Shown piece by piece: positions 41,946-51,171 of a stretch of DNA of 64,000 nt (its first letter is position 1; each line of letters starts with the position of its first letter). The notes beneath the pieces are model-generated. The model worked only from the letters and a program-made list of their open reading frames with translations. It did not search any database and was not told the DNA's origin. Location: assembly GCF_000349205.1 (NCBI RefSeq), contig NZ_APHR01000035.1:1-64000 (forward strand), written 5' to 3'. This stretch comes from Methylophaga lonarensis MPL. Lineage in GTDB: Bacteria > Pseudomonadota > Gammaproteobacteria > Nitrosococcales > Methylophagaceae. A program made the translations under genes and the position numbers.

Positions 41946-44096
41946 ATGCAATTCAATCTGCGACTGATGTCGCTATTCATGGGCCCGATTATTCTCGTCC
42001 TGATACCATTGATTTTGGCCGGCCTGCTGGCGATGAATCAGCTACAGAATCGCTTGGGAGAGATTGAACATCAACAACTGCAGGATCTTGAATCCTTAAA
42101 ACATGTCGCCATGTTCGGTCAGCAGCTTGGCCACTTACACGAGCGAATTCTCACCACTCTGCGCGCCGCAACCGCTGGCGAGATGTCCTCCCTTGCACTT
42201 TACCGTGAACATAGTCAGCTGGTGAATGAACTGGCAACACTTGGCAAAGATCTCAACAACATTGGCAAATTAGAGTTATTGGCAAGAGTCGATAAGCGTC
42301 AAGTTGAGGCTTTGCTTGAGCACTATGCCGATTATCAGCGGATGATGGTCATTGCCACCGAAATTGCAGCCGTTGATCCATCTACGGCGGAAGTCAACTT
42401 GATCAATGCTCAAGACAGCTTCACCGCTTTTGCCATTTTCAATCAACAAATCGCTGAACTGCTGTCTTCGCAAATATATGCAAGAACCACCGATGCTTAT
42501 AACGACTTTAATGCTTTTTCACGATATCTGATGATGTTTGTGCCATTGGCACTGTTGCTACTGCTGGCCTTTGCCTATTTGATGTCTCAATGGCTGAACC
42601 GGCATATGTTAATTATCACCCAGGGTCTACTTGAACTGTCACAGGATGGCGAAAAGCTGCCAATGCTTGCTGATGTCAAAAAGCTGGCCAGGCAGAATAA
42701 GGGACCATTACAGCAATTGGCGTCGGGGCTACTCAACTTTCGAAGTGCACTACAACAACGTAAGCACGCTGAAGAAAAAATATTCCAGCTGGCCTACTTC
42801 GACAGTTTGACTGGGCTCTCCAACTGGCAATATCTGGCAAAACAACTTGCAGCAGCAATCAGCGAAAGTCAGCAACATCAGGACTTTTCCATTCTGATCA
42901 CCATGGATCTCGATAACTTCAAGGTGATCAATGACAGTCGCGGCCACAGTGCCGGCGACACTATCCTGAAAGAAATGGCCGAGAGATTGAAAAACCTCGA
43001 TCTTGAGCACTACCAGCTGGCACGGCTTGGTGGTGATGAATTTGCACTGATGCTCACTCGAGTGGCCTCCACACAGTCCCAGGCAAGAATAAGAGCCGAG
43101 CAGTTGGCCCTGCAAATTTCAGAACTGGTGGCCAGGCCTTGTGTGATTCATCACGACAATTTTTTCCTGTCTGCCAGTCTCGGCATTGTCATCTTTGGTG
43201 CAGATGAGAGCTTGAATACCGAAATGTTGTTTCGTTCGGCTGACGCGGCGATGAACAAAGCGAAACAGCTTGGCCGCAACACCTATTGTTTTCACGATCC
43301 CGAAATGCTGAATCAGCTCGAAGCCAACGCACAAACCAGCATTGAACTGCGTGAAGCGCTTAATCAGGAACAAATCGTGGTGTTTTACCAGCTACAATTC
43401 GACAGCCAGGGCAAAGCAATTGGTGCTGAAGCACTGGTCCGCTGGCAACACCCGGAAAAAGGTATTCTCTCTCCAGCCTTTTTTATCGAAATCGCAGAAC
43501 ATACTGGACTGATCATTCCACTTGGCCAACGAGTGCTTCAACTATCCTGCGAACAACTGAGTCGCTGGCAGGCACAGCCAGAAACCCTTGAACTGACTTT
43601 ATCGGTTAATGTGAGTCCCAAACAGTTTCAACAAGCCGACTTTGTTGACTATGTCCGACAGTTGCTGGCCGATTACAAAATCCCTCCAGGTCGCCTGAAA
43701 CTGGAACTGACCGAGTCAACCATTCTCGGTAATGTTCTGGAAACCGTGCAAAAAATGCATCAACTCCGAGCTCTGGGCGTAACTTTTTCACTGGATGATT
43801 TTGGTACTGGCTACTCATCACTGCAGTACCTGAAACAATTGCCGATTGATCAGATCAAAATTGATCAGAGCTTTGTGCGCGATATCACTCATGACCCCGA
43901 TGACAAAGCCATCGTCAAAAGTATTATCGCCATCGGTAACGCCCTGCAAATTCAGGTCATCGCCGAAGGTGTCGAAACACAGCAGCATTTTGCTGTATTG
44001 CGTGACAACGCATGTTTTGCTTATCAGGGCTATTATTTCTGTCGCCCAATGCCTATCGAAGATATCAACAGCGTACTCATGTCTAAGGCGGTGTAA
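41946..44096 (+). CDS. Membrane-bound GGDEF-EAL protein (cyclic di-GMP turnover)
   Basis: 716 residues: membrane segment at about 8-30, a mostly helical periplasmic sensor region at about 35-190, second membrane segment at about 194-215, a HAMP-like linker, a GGDEF domain with intact GGDEF at 362-366, and an EAL domain with EAL at 485-487, the loop DDFGTGYSSL and GVET. Both active motifs are complete. No RxxD inhibitory site precedes GGDEF (HYQL there). The product could synthesise, degrade, or do both. The periplasmic domain may sense the product of the neighbouring phosphatase (inference). Confidence 0.93.
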   Translation: MQFNLRLMSLFMGPIILVLIPLILAGLLAMNQLQNRLGEIEHQQLQDLESLKHVAMFGQQLGHLHERILTTLRAATAGEMSSLALYREHSQLVNELATLGKDLNNIGKLELLARVDKRQVEALLEHYADYQRMMVIATEIAAVDPSTAEVNLINAQDSFTAFAIFNQQIAELLSSQIYARTTDAYNDFNAFSRYLMMFVPLALLLLLAFAYLMSQWLNRHMLIITQGLLELSQDGEKLPMLADVKKLARQNKGPLQQLASGLLNFRSALQQRKHAEEKIFQLAYFDSLTGLSNWQYLAKQLAAAISESQQHQDFSILITMDLDNFKVINDSRGHSAGDTILKEMAERLKNLDLEHYQLARLGGDEFALMLTRVASTQSQARIRAEQLALQISELVARPCVIHHDNFFLSASLGIVIFGADESLNTEMLFRSADAAMNKAKQLGRNTYCFHDPEMLNQLEANAQTSIELREALNQEQIVVFYQLQFDSQGKAIGAEALVRWQHPEKGILSPAFFIEIAEHTGLIIPLGQRVLQLSCEQLSRWQAQPETLELTLSVNVSPKQFQQADFVDYVRQLLADYKIPPGRLKLELTESTILGNVLETVQKMHQLRALGVTFSLDDFGTGYSSLQYLKQLPIDQIKIDQSFVRDITHDPDDKAIVKSIIAIGNALQIQVIAEGVETQQHFAVLRDNACFAYQGYYFCRPMPIEDINSVLMSKAV

Positions 44097-44161
44097 CTGA
44101 TTTAGCAGAAAAGCTCAAGATGGCATTCACAGCCAATAAAGCATAGAATACCGCCTTCAAT

Positions 44162-44278
44162 GGTGGCCCGTGTTGGTCTCCCCGCGACGATATGTTGGTG
44201 ACCCCGTCAGGCCCGGAAGGGAGCAGCGGAGCCTTCGGACTCGGGTGCCGGGATCAGGCTGGCATGGGTCCACCACCC
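44162..44278 (+). ncRNA. ffs: 4.5S RNA (bacterial SRP RNA)
   Basis: A hairpin of about 117 bases with complementary ends (GGTGGCCC / GGGTCCACC) and the conserved SRP core, GTCAGGCCCGGAAGG then GAGCAG, with the GGAA tetraloop that binds Ffh. A TAGAAT -10 element at 44144-44149 lies about 13 bases upstream. Position before dnaX is that found in Pseudomonas-type genomes. No T-run terminator seen. Confidence 0.95.
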
Positions 44279-44310
44279 AATATTTCTGATCCGGAGTGAA
44301 GCAGGCAAAG

Positions 44311-45357
44311 ATGAGTTATCTGGTGCTGGCTCGCAAATGGCGACCGAAAACTTTTGCTGAAGTCGTCGGACAGCAGCATGTGCTCCGTGCACTCGTTAAT
44401 GGACTGGATCAAAACAGACTGCATCATGCCTTTCTATTTGCCGGTACCCGCGGCGTCGGCAAAACAACACTTGCCAGAATTTTTGCCAAATCACTGAACT
44501 GTGAACAAGGCGTCAGCTCAACCCCCTGTGGTCAATGCCAAAGTTGTCTGGAAATCGACAGTGGTCGTTTTGTCGATCTACTCGAAGTGGATGCAGCCTC
44601 CCGAACCAAGGTCGATGATACCCGTGAACTGCTCGACAACGTGCAATACGCGCCCAATCGGGGCCGTTACAAGGTCTACCTGATCGACGAAGTACACATG
44701 CTATCCACCAGCAGCTTCAATGCCCTGTTGAAAACACTTGAAGAGCCGCCTCCGCATGTAAAATTTCTGTTCGCAACAACCGATCCGCAAAAATTACCGG
44801 TCACGATTCTGTCGCGCTGCCTGCAATTCAATCTGCGTCGGCTGGAAATAGATCAAATTGCCGATCATCTTGCCTATATCCTGCAGCAGGAACAGATTGC
44901 ATTCGAAACAGAGGCCCTGCGTGCACTGGCCCAGGCAGCCGATGGCAGCATGCGTGATGCGCTGAGTTTGCTGGATCAGGCGATTGCCTTTGCCGGTGGC
45001 ACCGTCAGCAGCGAAATTGTCCATCAAATGCTTGGCAGTATTTCCAGTGAACATCTCGACAATCTGCTGAGTGCACTGATACAACAAGATGGTGAGTCGT
45101 TACTGCAACAAATCAACGAACTGACAGCACTAGGCCGAGACTTCAATACTGTGCTTGATATGCTGCTGATGGCATTGCAACAAATCGCTACCTTGCAGAT
45201 GATTCCCGACAGTGCTGCCAGTAACGACAGAACACTTTCATTACAATCATTGGCACAACAATTCAGCCTGAAAATGTTCAGCTGCTGTATCAAATTGCAT
45301 TGCATGGCAAACGTGATTTGCCATACGCGGCATCCGCAAGAAGCGGCTTCGAAATGA
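44311..45357 (+). CDS. dnaX: DNA polymerase III tau/gamma subunit, N-terminal part before a frameshift
   Basis: Clamp-loader ATPase. MSYLVLARKWRPKTFAEVVGQ, Walker A AGTRGVGKTTLA, the zinc module CGQCQSC, Walker B LIDEVHMLS and sensor SRCLQF are intact. The ATG at 44311 has AGG upstream. After about residue 318 the frame departs from the family: the true continuation ([19 protein letters not shown]) is in the -1 frame from about 45267. Restoring one C at 45267-45268 joins the parts into 578 residues. No slippery heptamer of the Escherichia coli type is seen there. Confidence 0.92.
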   Translation: MSYLVLARKWRPKTFAEVVGQQHVLRALVNGLDQNRLHHAFLFAGTRGVGKTTLARIFAKSLNCEQGVSSTPCGQCQSCLEIDSGRFVDLLEVDAASRTKVDDTRELLDNVQYAPNRGRYKVYLIDEVHMLSTSSFNALLKTLEEPPPHVKFLFATTDPQKLPVTILSRCLQFNLRRLEIDQIADHLAYILQQEQIAFETEALRALAQAADGSMRDALSLLDQAIAFAGGTVSSEIVHQMLGSISSEHLDNLLSALIQQDGESLLQQINELTALGRDFNTVLDMLLMALQQIATLQMIPDSAASNDRTLSLQSLAQQFSLKMFSCCIKLHCMANVICHTRHPQEAASK

Positions 45358-46046
45358 CATTACTGCGGATGTTGAGTTTTCAGCCGATGCAAACTCAATT
45401 GCCTGATCGGGAGGTGCCGCTAAAAAAGTCGCAACCGACTGAATCTAAGGTGCCATCAGCTGCACCAGTTGACTTGCGTCAGCCAGAACCGCAACCTCGT
45501 GAAACAACACCGACACCCGTTGAGCCCAGTGAACCACTTACTGAGCCAACCATCGCTGAAGATGAAAATCCACAGACACAAGCCAGCCCGGACAATCAAG
45601 CAGCCGAGCCAGTCAGCCCCGCTGTCGAACCCGCACAGCCACAACTAAGTCTGTCCGCTGACAACTGGACCAGCCTTGTCAGCCAACTCAGATTGTCGGC
45701 CATTAGTCGCCAACTAGCAGATAACTGTGCGTTGGTGCGCATCGATGGTCAGCGAATTGAGCTTTCATTGGCACCTGAACTGGCGCATCTCGCCACCGAT
45801 AAAGCCTGCCAACGTCTGCAATTGGCGGTGAGCAATCAGCTTGATCAGACGGTTGAAATTATCTTTATTGACCCTGCAGATACCCCACAGGCCTCACCGA
45901 CACTGGCCATCGAACGTGCAGAACACGAGTCATCCCGGCAACAGCAGGCACAGCAATCCATTCATGATGATCCGGTCGTTGGCATGATCAAAAAAGTCTT
46001 CAATGCCCGTATAATCGAAAGCACAATCAAACCTTTAAATCATTGA
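45270..46046 (+). CDS. dnaX: DNA polymerase III tau/gamma subunit, C-terminal part after a frameshift
   Basis: Continues dnaX domain III ([24 protein letters not shown]), followed by a Pro/Gln/Glu-rich linker and a C-terminal domain ([24 protein letters not shown], then [22 protein letters not shown]) characteristic of full-length tau, which contacts the polymerase alpha subunit. It has no ATG start in position and is read only with the one-base correction described for the N-terminal part. Ends ten bases before ybaB. Confidence 0.88.
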   Translation, partial: ENVQLLYQIALHGKRDLPYAASARSGFEMTLLRMLSFQPMQTQLPDREVPLKKSQPTESKVPSAAPVDLRQPEPQPRETTPTPVEPSEPLTEPTIAEDENPQTQASPDNQAAEPVSPAVEPAQPQLSLSADNWTSLVSQLRLSAISRQLADNCALVRIDGQRIELSLAPELAHLATDKACQRLQLAVSNQLDQTVEIIFIDPADTPQASPTLAIERAEHESSRQQQAQQSIHDDPVVGMIKKVFNARIIESTIKPLNH

Positions 46047-46056
46047 GAGGCCCGAA

Positions 46057-46365
46057 ATGAAAGGCGGTTTAGGTAATCTGATGAAACAGGCCCAGCAGAT
46101 GCAGGCCAATATGGAAAAAGCCCAACAAGAGTTGGCAAATATTGAGGTGACTGGTCAAGCCGGTGGTGGCATGGTGCAAATCATCATGACTGGCAAGCAC
46201 GATGTGAAACGTGTCAACATCGAACAGACCCTGTTTGAAGACGACAAGGAAATGCTGGAAGATCTGATCGCCGCGGCGGTCAATGACGCTGTACGCCAGG
46301 TCGAGAAAACTACTCAGGAACGCATGTCGTCGATGCTGCCTCCTGGCATGAAAATGCCTTTCTGA
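46057..46365 (+). CDS. ybaB: YbaB/EbfC family nucleoid-associated protein
   Basis: A 102-residue DNA-binding protein with a helical N-terminus ([21 protein letters not shown]) and the family sequence [24 protein letters not shown] ribosome-binding site. The dnaX-ybaB-recR order is nearly universal in gammaproteobacteria. Confidence 0.96.
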   Translation: MKGGLGNLMKQAQQMQANMEKAQQELANIEVTGQAGGGMVQIIMTGKHDVKRVNIEQTLFEDDKEMLEDLIAAAVNDAVRQVEKTTQERMSSMLPPGMKMPF

Positions 46366-46375
46366 AGTCGGAATA

Positions 46376-46975
46376 ATGGCAAGTTTAGGTCGCAGCATTG
46401 ATGAACTGATGCAGGCACTGCGTTGTTTGCCGGGAGTCGGGCCCAAATCTGCCCAGCGCATGACATTTCATCTACTCGACAAACAACGTGATGGTGCTCA
46501 ACGCTTGCTTGATGCCCTGGCTCAGGCGCTCGACAAGGTTCAGCCTTGCCAGCGCTGCCAGATTTTGAGCGAACAAACATTATGTGAGCGTTGCAGCGAT
46601 CCGCAGCGCAGGCAAGATCAGTTGTGTATCGTCGAAATGCCCAGTGATGTGATTGCCATTGAGCAGGCAACCCACTATCAGGGACAATTCTTTGTACTGT
46701 CCGGCCACCTGTCGCCATTGGATGGAATCGGACCAGAAGCTCTGGGCATTCCTAAATTATTAACCTGGCTCGATTCAGGGCAGTTGGAAGAAGTGATTCT
46801 GGCCACCAATCCAACGGTTGAAGGCGAAGCGACAGCGCACTACATCAGCGAATTGGTCAGGGCGAGACAAATCAAAGTGACACGTCTGGCACATGGTATT
46901 CCACTGGGTGGTGAGCTTGAGTATGTTGACAGTGGTACACTTTCTCATGCATTTTCAGGTCGTGAGTCAATCTGA
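46376..46975 (+). CDS. recR: Recombination protein RecR
   Basis: Acts with RecO to load RecA on gapped DNA. Helix-hairpin-helix ([20 protein letters not shown]), a C4 zinc finger ([16 protein letters not shown]), and a Toprim domain ([25 protein letters not shown]) are in order. 199 residues. Confidence 0.97.
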   Translation: MASLGRSIDELMQALRCLPGVGPKSAQRMTFHLLDKQRDGAQRLLDALAQALDKVQPCQRCQILSEQTLCERCSDPQRRQDQLCIVEMPSDVIAIEQATHYQGQFFVLSGHLSPLDGIGPEALGIPKLLTWLDSGQLEEVILATNPTVEGEATAHYISELVRARQIKVTRLAHGIPLGGELEYVDSGTLSHAFSGRESI

Positions 46976-47007
46976 TCTGTACATCGTCAACCGGGAATCA
47001 TGCACAG

Positions 47008-48186
47008 ATGGCCGATACAACCAATGCATTTGAACTACTGAAAAGCCACAGTGGACTGATCCACCGGCAACCGCTGTTCAAAGCTGATCAGCTTCAAGTC
47101 GATGGCTATCATCTGACTTTTCTGGATATTCATGGTCAGGCACTTGATGACGATATCGAAGTACCTGATTTTATCTCCCGACTGCCGCGCCTGCTGATTG
47201 AGCTCAATCACTCGGAAAAAGCTTTGCTCACTCTGCCTGAATCCTGGCAGAACGCCCTGTTGCAACAGGAAATGAATGGTATTGATTTAACCATTGATAT
47301 TCACGGCAATCCCAAACCGGAAAATCATCACCCTCGCTACAAATTTGCTGATCGGGCAGCAGCGGAGCGTGAACCGGATACTCAGACACTGCTGGTTGAT
47401 CTGAACGGCTTCGCGATGGATCAACTTCTACAGCTGATCCCGCAATGGCGACGTCATCACAATACCCTGTGCGCGCTGAATGTCAACGCTACCGAACAGT
47501 TTTCACTCTGCAAACAACAGTTCGATTTACTGCAGGGCTTGTTTTATACCTTGCCTGTCATTCGCGACAACCATGTGCTATCACCTTCGACCGAAATCAT
47601 GATGGATCTCCTGGTCAACCTCCAGGATCCTAATGTCGAGGTGGAAACACTTGCTGACATCATCAATCGTGACGTCACCTTGAGTTATAAACTGCTCAAG
47701 CTCATCAACTCAGCATTTTTTGGATTGCCTCGACAGGTTGAAAGCACCAAACAGGCAATCGTTATGCTGGGCCAAAATCAGGTCAAAACCTGGGCAAGTT
47801 TGCTATGTCTGGCAGGGCTGGATGACAAACCCAATGAACTGCGAATTGTTGCCATGCAACGCGCCAGAATGTGCGAACTTTTAGCAAAATATTACAAGGG
47901 CCATGCCGATGTGTTTTTCACGGCGGGTTTGTTCTCAACGCTGGATGCTCTGCTCGACAAACCTCTGGCCGATATCCTGCAGAACCTGCCTCTGACCGAT
48001 GAGCTGAAAGCAGGCATTGTGGATGGCGAGGGCCCGATTGGTCGGGCACTGGCGGATGTATTGCACTACGAACGTGGTGACTGGCATGCCGTCAGCCAAT
48101 CTCCTATACCTGCTGAGTTGCTGATGCGTATTTATCTTGAGGCAATACACTGGGCCAAAGAGCTAAATCAGCAACTTGACGATTGA
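47008..48186 (+). CDS. Degenerate EAL plus HDOD domain signalling protein
   Basis: 392 residues. The N-terminal half (about 15-185) resembles an EAL domain lacking the catalytic EAL and metal-binding residues but keeping the LCKQQFDLLQGLFYTLP ending; the C-terminal half (about 195-390) is an HDOD domain (LADIINRDVTLSYKLLKLINSAFFGL). This architecture (YuxH-like) is known in bacterial signalling proteins without phosphodiesterase activity, presumed protein-protein adaptors. Between recR and aat with small gaps. Confidence 0.86.
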   Translation: MADTTNAFELLKSHSGLIHRQPLFKADQLQVDGYHLTFLDIHGQALDDDIEVPDFISRLPRLLIELNHSEKALLTLPESWQNALLQQEMNGIDLTIDIHGNPKPENHHPRYKFADRAAAEREPDTQTLLVDLNGFAMDQLLQLIPQWRRHHNTLCALNVNATEQFSLCKQQFDLLQGLFYTLPVIRDNHVLSPSTEIMMDLLVNLQDPNVEVETLADIINRDVTLSYKLLKLINSAFFGLPRQVESTKQAIVMLGQNQVKTWASLLCLAGLDDKPNELRIVAMQRARMCELLAKYYKGHADVFFTAGLFSTLDALLDKPLADILQNLPLTDELKAGIVDGEGPIGRALADVLHYERGDWHAVSQSPIPAELLMRIYLEAIHWAKELNQQLDD

Positions 48187-48189
48187 TCC

Positions 48190-48909
48190 ATGGCAATCAC
48201 CTGGCTTGCTGATCAAGCAGATACCGCATTTCCGCCACTGGAACATGCCACAGAACACGGCTTGCTGGCCGCCGGCGGTGACTTGTCTCCCACCCGACTG
48301 ATCACCGCATACCAATCGGGTATCTTTCCGTGGTTCAATCGCCAGGATCCGGTACTTTGGTGGTGCCCCGATCCACGCATGGTGCTTTATACCGATCAAA
48401 TCAATATCAGTAAAAGCCTGCGCAAAACTATCCGCCAGAGACGCTTCGAATTGAGTCTGAATCAAGCTTTTACCGAGGTGATGCAAGCCTGCGCTGAACC
48501 ACGCAGTGAAGCTAAAAATGATCCAGGCACCTGGATCCATGACTCAATGATTGCCGCCTATCGGGAATTACACCAGCGCGGTTATGCGCACAGTATCGAA
48601 TGCTGGCAGTCAGGAAAGCTGGTGGGGGGCCTCTATGGTGTTGCCATCGGTAGAGTATTTTTTGGTGAGTCCATGTTCAGTTTTGAGCGAGACGCTTCCA
48701 AAGTAGCGCTGTCAGCCCTATGCGCTCAACTATTTCGCTGGGGCTTTCCAATGATTGATTGCCAGATCTACTCACCGCATTTGCACCGCATGGGCGCCGA
48801 GAACATTCCCCGACAAGTATTTGTCAATCAACTGGCAATACTCACAAAGTTACAGGGTCCGACACAGTGGTTGCTGGACGCTGATATCTCAGACTCGGTT
48901 TATCTTTAA
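48190..48909 (+). CDS. aat: Leucyl/phenylalanyl-tRNA-protein transferase
   Basis: Adds Leu or Phe to N-terminal Lys or Arg for ClpAPS degradation. Signature segments: GLLAAGGDLSPTRLITAYQSGIFPWF, WWCPDPRMVL, and GGLYGVAIGRVFFGESMFS. 239 residues. Followed by bpt, the second N-end-rule transferase. Confidence 0.97.
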   Translation: MAITWLADQADTAFPPLEHATEHGLLAAGGDLSPTRLITAYQSGIFPWFNRQDPVLWWCPDPRMVLYTDQINISKSLRKTIRQRRFELSLNQAFTEVMQACAEPRSEAKNDPGTWIHDSMIAAYRELHQRGYAHSIECWQSGKLVGGLYGVAIGRVFFGESMFSFERDASKVALSALCAQLFRWGFPMIDCQIYSPHLHRMGAENIPRQVFVNQLAILTKLQGPTQWLLDADISDSVYL

Positions 48910-49005
48910 CGGACATCACACAAACTTGAAAAATGTAAGTAAAGTGCGATGCATAACGGTTGGATAGCCCTATTAAAACCCCATCGTCAGCACCGAGGGA
49001 TACCG

Positions 49006-49026
49006 ATGCACGATCAAAGCTTCTAA
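49006..49026 (+). other. Possible six-codon leader open frame before bpt
   Basis: An ATG preceded by GAGGG at good spacing encodes six residues and stops at 49024, four bases before the bpt start, which itself lacks a good ribosome-binding site. This arrangement could couple bpt translation to the leader. It may also be coincidence. Confidence 0.35.
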
Positions 49027-49030
49027 ATAT

Positions 49031-49732
49031 ATGAGTCTCGATTTTTACCAGGATCGGCCACATCCATGCTCCTATCTGGAAGATCGTCTTGCACGAAATA
49101 TATTTCCCGACCCCGGCAAGCCGGTTTCCAATGCACTATACAGTCAGCTGATTCAGCATGGTTTCAGACGTAGTGGCGATCATGTCTATCGCCCTCACTG
49201 CCCGGCCTGTCAGGCCTGTGTGCCGGTCAGGATTGATTTAAACGCTTTTCAGGCTAGTCGTAATCAACGCAGATGCTTAAATCGCAATGCCGATATCACG
49301 GTACATATACGGCCAGCGGCGTTCATTGAAGAACACTTCGAGCTCTATCAGCGTTATCAGAACATTCGACACCCAGGTGCCGGCATGGATAACCCGACCG
49401 AGCAGTCATATCGGCAATTTCTTACCAGTCACTGGAGCGACACTGCTTTTGTTGAATTCAGATTGAAAGATCAACTGGTGGCAGTGGCGGTCACTGACTT
49501 TGTTGCTGATGCGGCTTCAGCCTTCTATACCTTCTATGATCCGGAAATGCCCAGACGCAGTCTGGGCACATTGGCCATTCTGAAACAGATTGAGCTGGCA
49601 AGACAACAAAAACTGTCATGGCTGTATCTGGGCTATTGGATTGAAGCCAGCAGTAAAATGCGCTACAAAAACCGCTTTTCCGGATTGCAGTATCTTCAAG
49701 GACAATGGCAGTCGGCCGATAAAAAATTTTGA
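49031..49732 (+). CDS. bpt: Aspartate/glutamate leucyltransferase Bpt
   Basis: Transfers Leu to N-terminal Asp or Glu. Motifs: DRPHPCSYLEDR, the Cys-rich HCPACQACVPVR, and YLGYWIEASSKMRYKNRF. 233 residues. The ribosome-binding site is weak and a short open frame lies just upstream. aat-bpt-infA is the standard order. Confidence 0.95.
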   Translation: MSLDFYQDRPHPCSYLEDRLARNIFPDPGKPVSNALYSQLIQHGFRRSGDHVYRPHCPACQACVPVRIDLNAFQASRNQRRCLNRNADITVHIRPAAFIEEHFELYQRYQNIRHPGAGMDNPTEQSYRQFLTSHWSDTAFVEFRLKDQLVAVAVTDFVADAASAFYTFYDPEMPRRSLGTLAILKQIELARQQKLSWLYLGYWIEASSKMRYKNRFSGLQYLQGQWQSADKKF

Positions 49733-49792
49733 ACAATCAATCCTTTTACGGCAAAATGGGTCTTTTTTTCTAACTGCGAATATTTAACCTAA

Positions 49793-50011
49793 ATGGCCAA
49801 AGAAGATCATATTGAATTTGAAGGCACTGTCATTGATACCATGCCCAATACAACCTTCCGTGTTGAGCTGGAAAACGGTCATGTTGTGACTGCGCATATT
49901 TCCGGAAAAATGCGTAAAAACTACATCCGTATTCTGACAGGTGACAAAGTCACTGTTCAGTTAACGCCTTATGACCTAAGCAAAGGTCGCATCGTTTACC
50001 GCGCACGCTGA
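49793..50011 (+). CDS. infA: Translation initiation factor IF-1
   Basis: 72 residues, one S1/OB domain: [20 protein letters not shown] through the GRIVYRAR ending, essentially the family consensus. Its partner IF-2 is encoded at 1.8-4.6 kb. A hairpin follows the stop codon. Confidence 0.98.
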   Translation: MAKEDHIEFEGTVIDTMPNTTFRVELENGHVVTAHISGKMRKNYIRILTGDKVTVQLTPYDLSKGRIVYRAR

Positions 50012-50026
50012 TACTGCCCGCCTCTT

Positions 50027-50044
50027 GCTGGCCTGTCGGCCAGC
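50027..50044. terminator. Hairpin between infA and dsbB
   Basis: Perfect 7-bp stem GCTGGCC/GGCCAGC with a TGTC loop between convergent genes. No T-run on either strand, so it may act with Rho or as an mRNA 3' end protector rather than as a classical terminator. Confidence 0.45.
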
Positions 50045-50058
50045 TATCACCGTATTGT

Positions 50059-50574
50059 TCAAAACCTGTCAGAAAACATGTTCTGACGGCGTGATTTGCT
50101 CAGCAATCGGTTTAACCCCAATAATGCCAGCACCACAAATGCAATCAGTGTCCATGCTGGAATCGTCAAGCCCAGCAAAGACCAGTCCACCTCAGCACAC
50201 TCACCTGAGCCTCGAAATACCAGCTCAATGGTTCGACTGAGCGGGAAGTTATCCAGCATGAAGTTCAAACCTGGTCCACAACTCGGCACTTGCTCTGGTG
50301 GCAGGTTTTGTAACCAGACATGACGGCCAGATATTCCGGCACCAATCATGGCCGAAATCAGTATCAAGCCACCATAGATTCGATTACCCAGACCACGTGG
50401 ATTATGCAGGAATGCCAGCAGAAACAGGCCACCAATCACCATGACCATCACCCGCTGCAAAATACACAGGGGACAAGGTTCGAGCAGCAATACATGCTGA
50501 AAATATGCAGCACCCAGCAGCAATGCGATGCACATCAGCAACCCTGCCAGGTAAATACGGCGAGAACTCAGCAA
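50059..50574 (-). CDS. dsbB: Disulfide bond formation protein DsbB
   Basis: Inner-membrane quinone reductase that reoxidises DsbA. Four membrane segments; the quinone-linked pair in LEPCPLCILQR and the second pair (VPSCGPG and GSGECAEV) on the periplasmic loops. I take a TTG at 50574 eight bases after GGAGG; a TTG five codons earlier would place the ribosome-binding site inside the gene. 171 residues. Confidence 0.9.
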   Translation of the reverse strand: MLSSRRIYLAGLLMCIALLLGAAYFQHVLLLEPCPLCILQRVMVMVIGGLFLLAFLHNPRGLGNRIYGGLILISAMIGAGISGRHVWLQNLPPEQVPSCGPGLNFMLDNFPLSRTIELVFRGSGECAEVDWSLLGLTIPAWTLIAFVVLALLGLNRLLSKSRRQNMFSDRF

Positions 50575-50645
50575 AATGGTTTCCTCCAAAATCAGGTTTC
50601 GTGCTAAGTTAACTTAAAACACTTGCTACATAAAGGGATAATCTG

Positions 50646-51165
50646 ATGAACCAGGAAAGAATTGGAAAAAAAACTCAGTGACGCCTACGACAAGATGATG
50701 GAACGCGTCCATCACCTGCTTGATACTGCAGAGCAGCAAGCACTGCCGACATTGCAGAAAAATATTGAAAAAGCCAAGCAACAGGCGATTGAACTTCAGG
50801 AAGTCACCGCCGAAGAAGCCGAGAAGGTGGCAGCCTACATCGAACGTGACCTTCATGAAGCCGCGAACTATCTGCAACAAACCGGCCGGGAGTTTACCAG
50901 CTGGCTCAATTTTGACTTGCAAATGGTTGAACAGCGAGTGCTGGATTTATTTGCCAAAGTTGCCGACAAAACACGTCTCGAGCTGGACCGTCTGTCTGCG
51001 CAGGCCCACATTTACCAGACCTACCACACCGGTGAAATCAGCACCATCGGTACACTGGTCTGTGACAACTGTGGCAATGAAATCCATTTCAAAAAAACCG
51101 GACGCATTCCCCCCTGTGGCAAGTGCCATCACACTTCGTTCAAACGACTATTTCCAAACACTTAG
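50646..51165 (+). CDS. DUF1451 zinc-ribbon protein (start uncertain, possible A8 frameshift)
   Basis: A helical N-terminal part (KLSDAYDKMMERV, then AEEAEKVAAYIERDLHEAA) and a C-terminal zinc ribbon (LVCDNCGNEIHFKKTG, then CGKCHH) match the DUF1451/YbeL family, of unknown function. From the ATG at 50646 the frame stops after 11 codons unless the A8 run at 50666-50673 is read as A7 (172 residues). Alternatively a TTG at 50662, with AGGA six bases upstream, starts the intact frame (167 residues). Confidence 0.82.
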
Positions 51166-51171
51166 CGTCAG

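Noticed and set aside
45255-45275. Programmed -1 frameshift site in dnaX
   Set aside because: No slippery heptamer and the shift falls within a conserved domain; a missing base is simpler.
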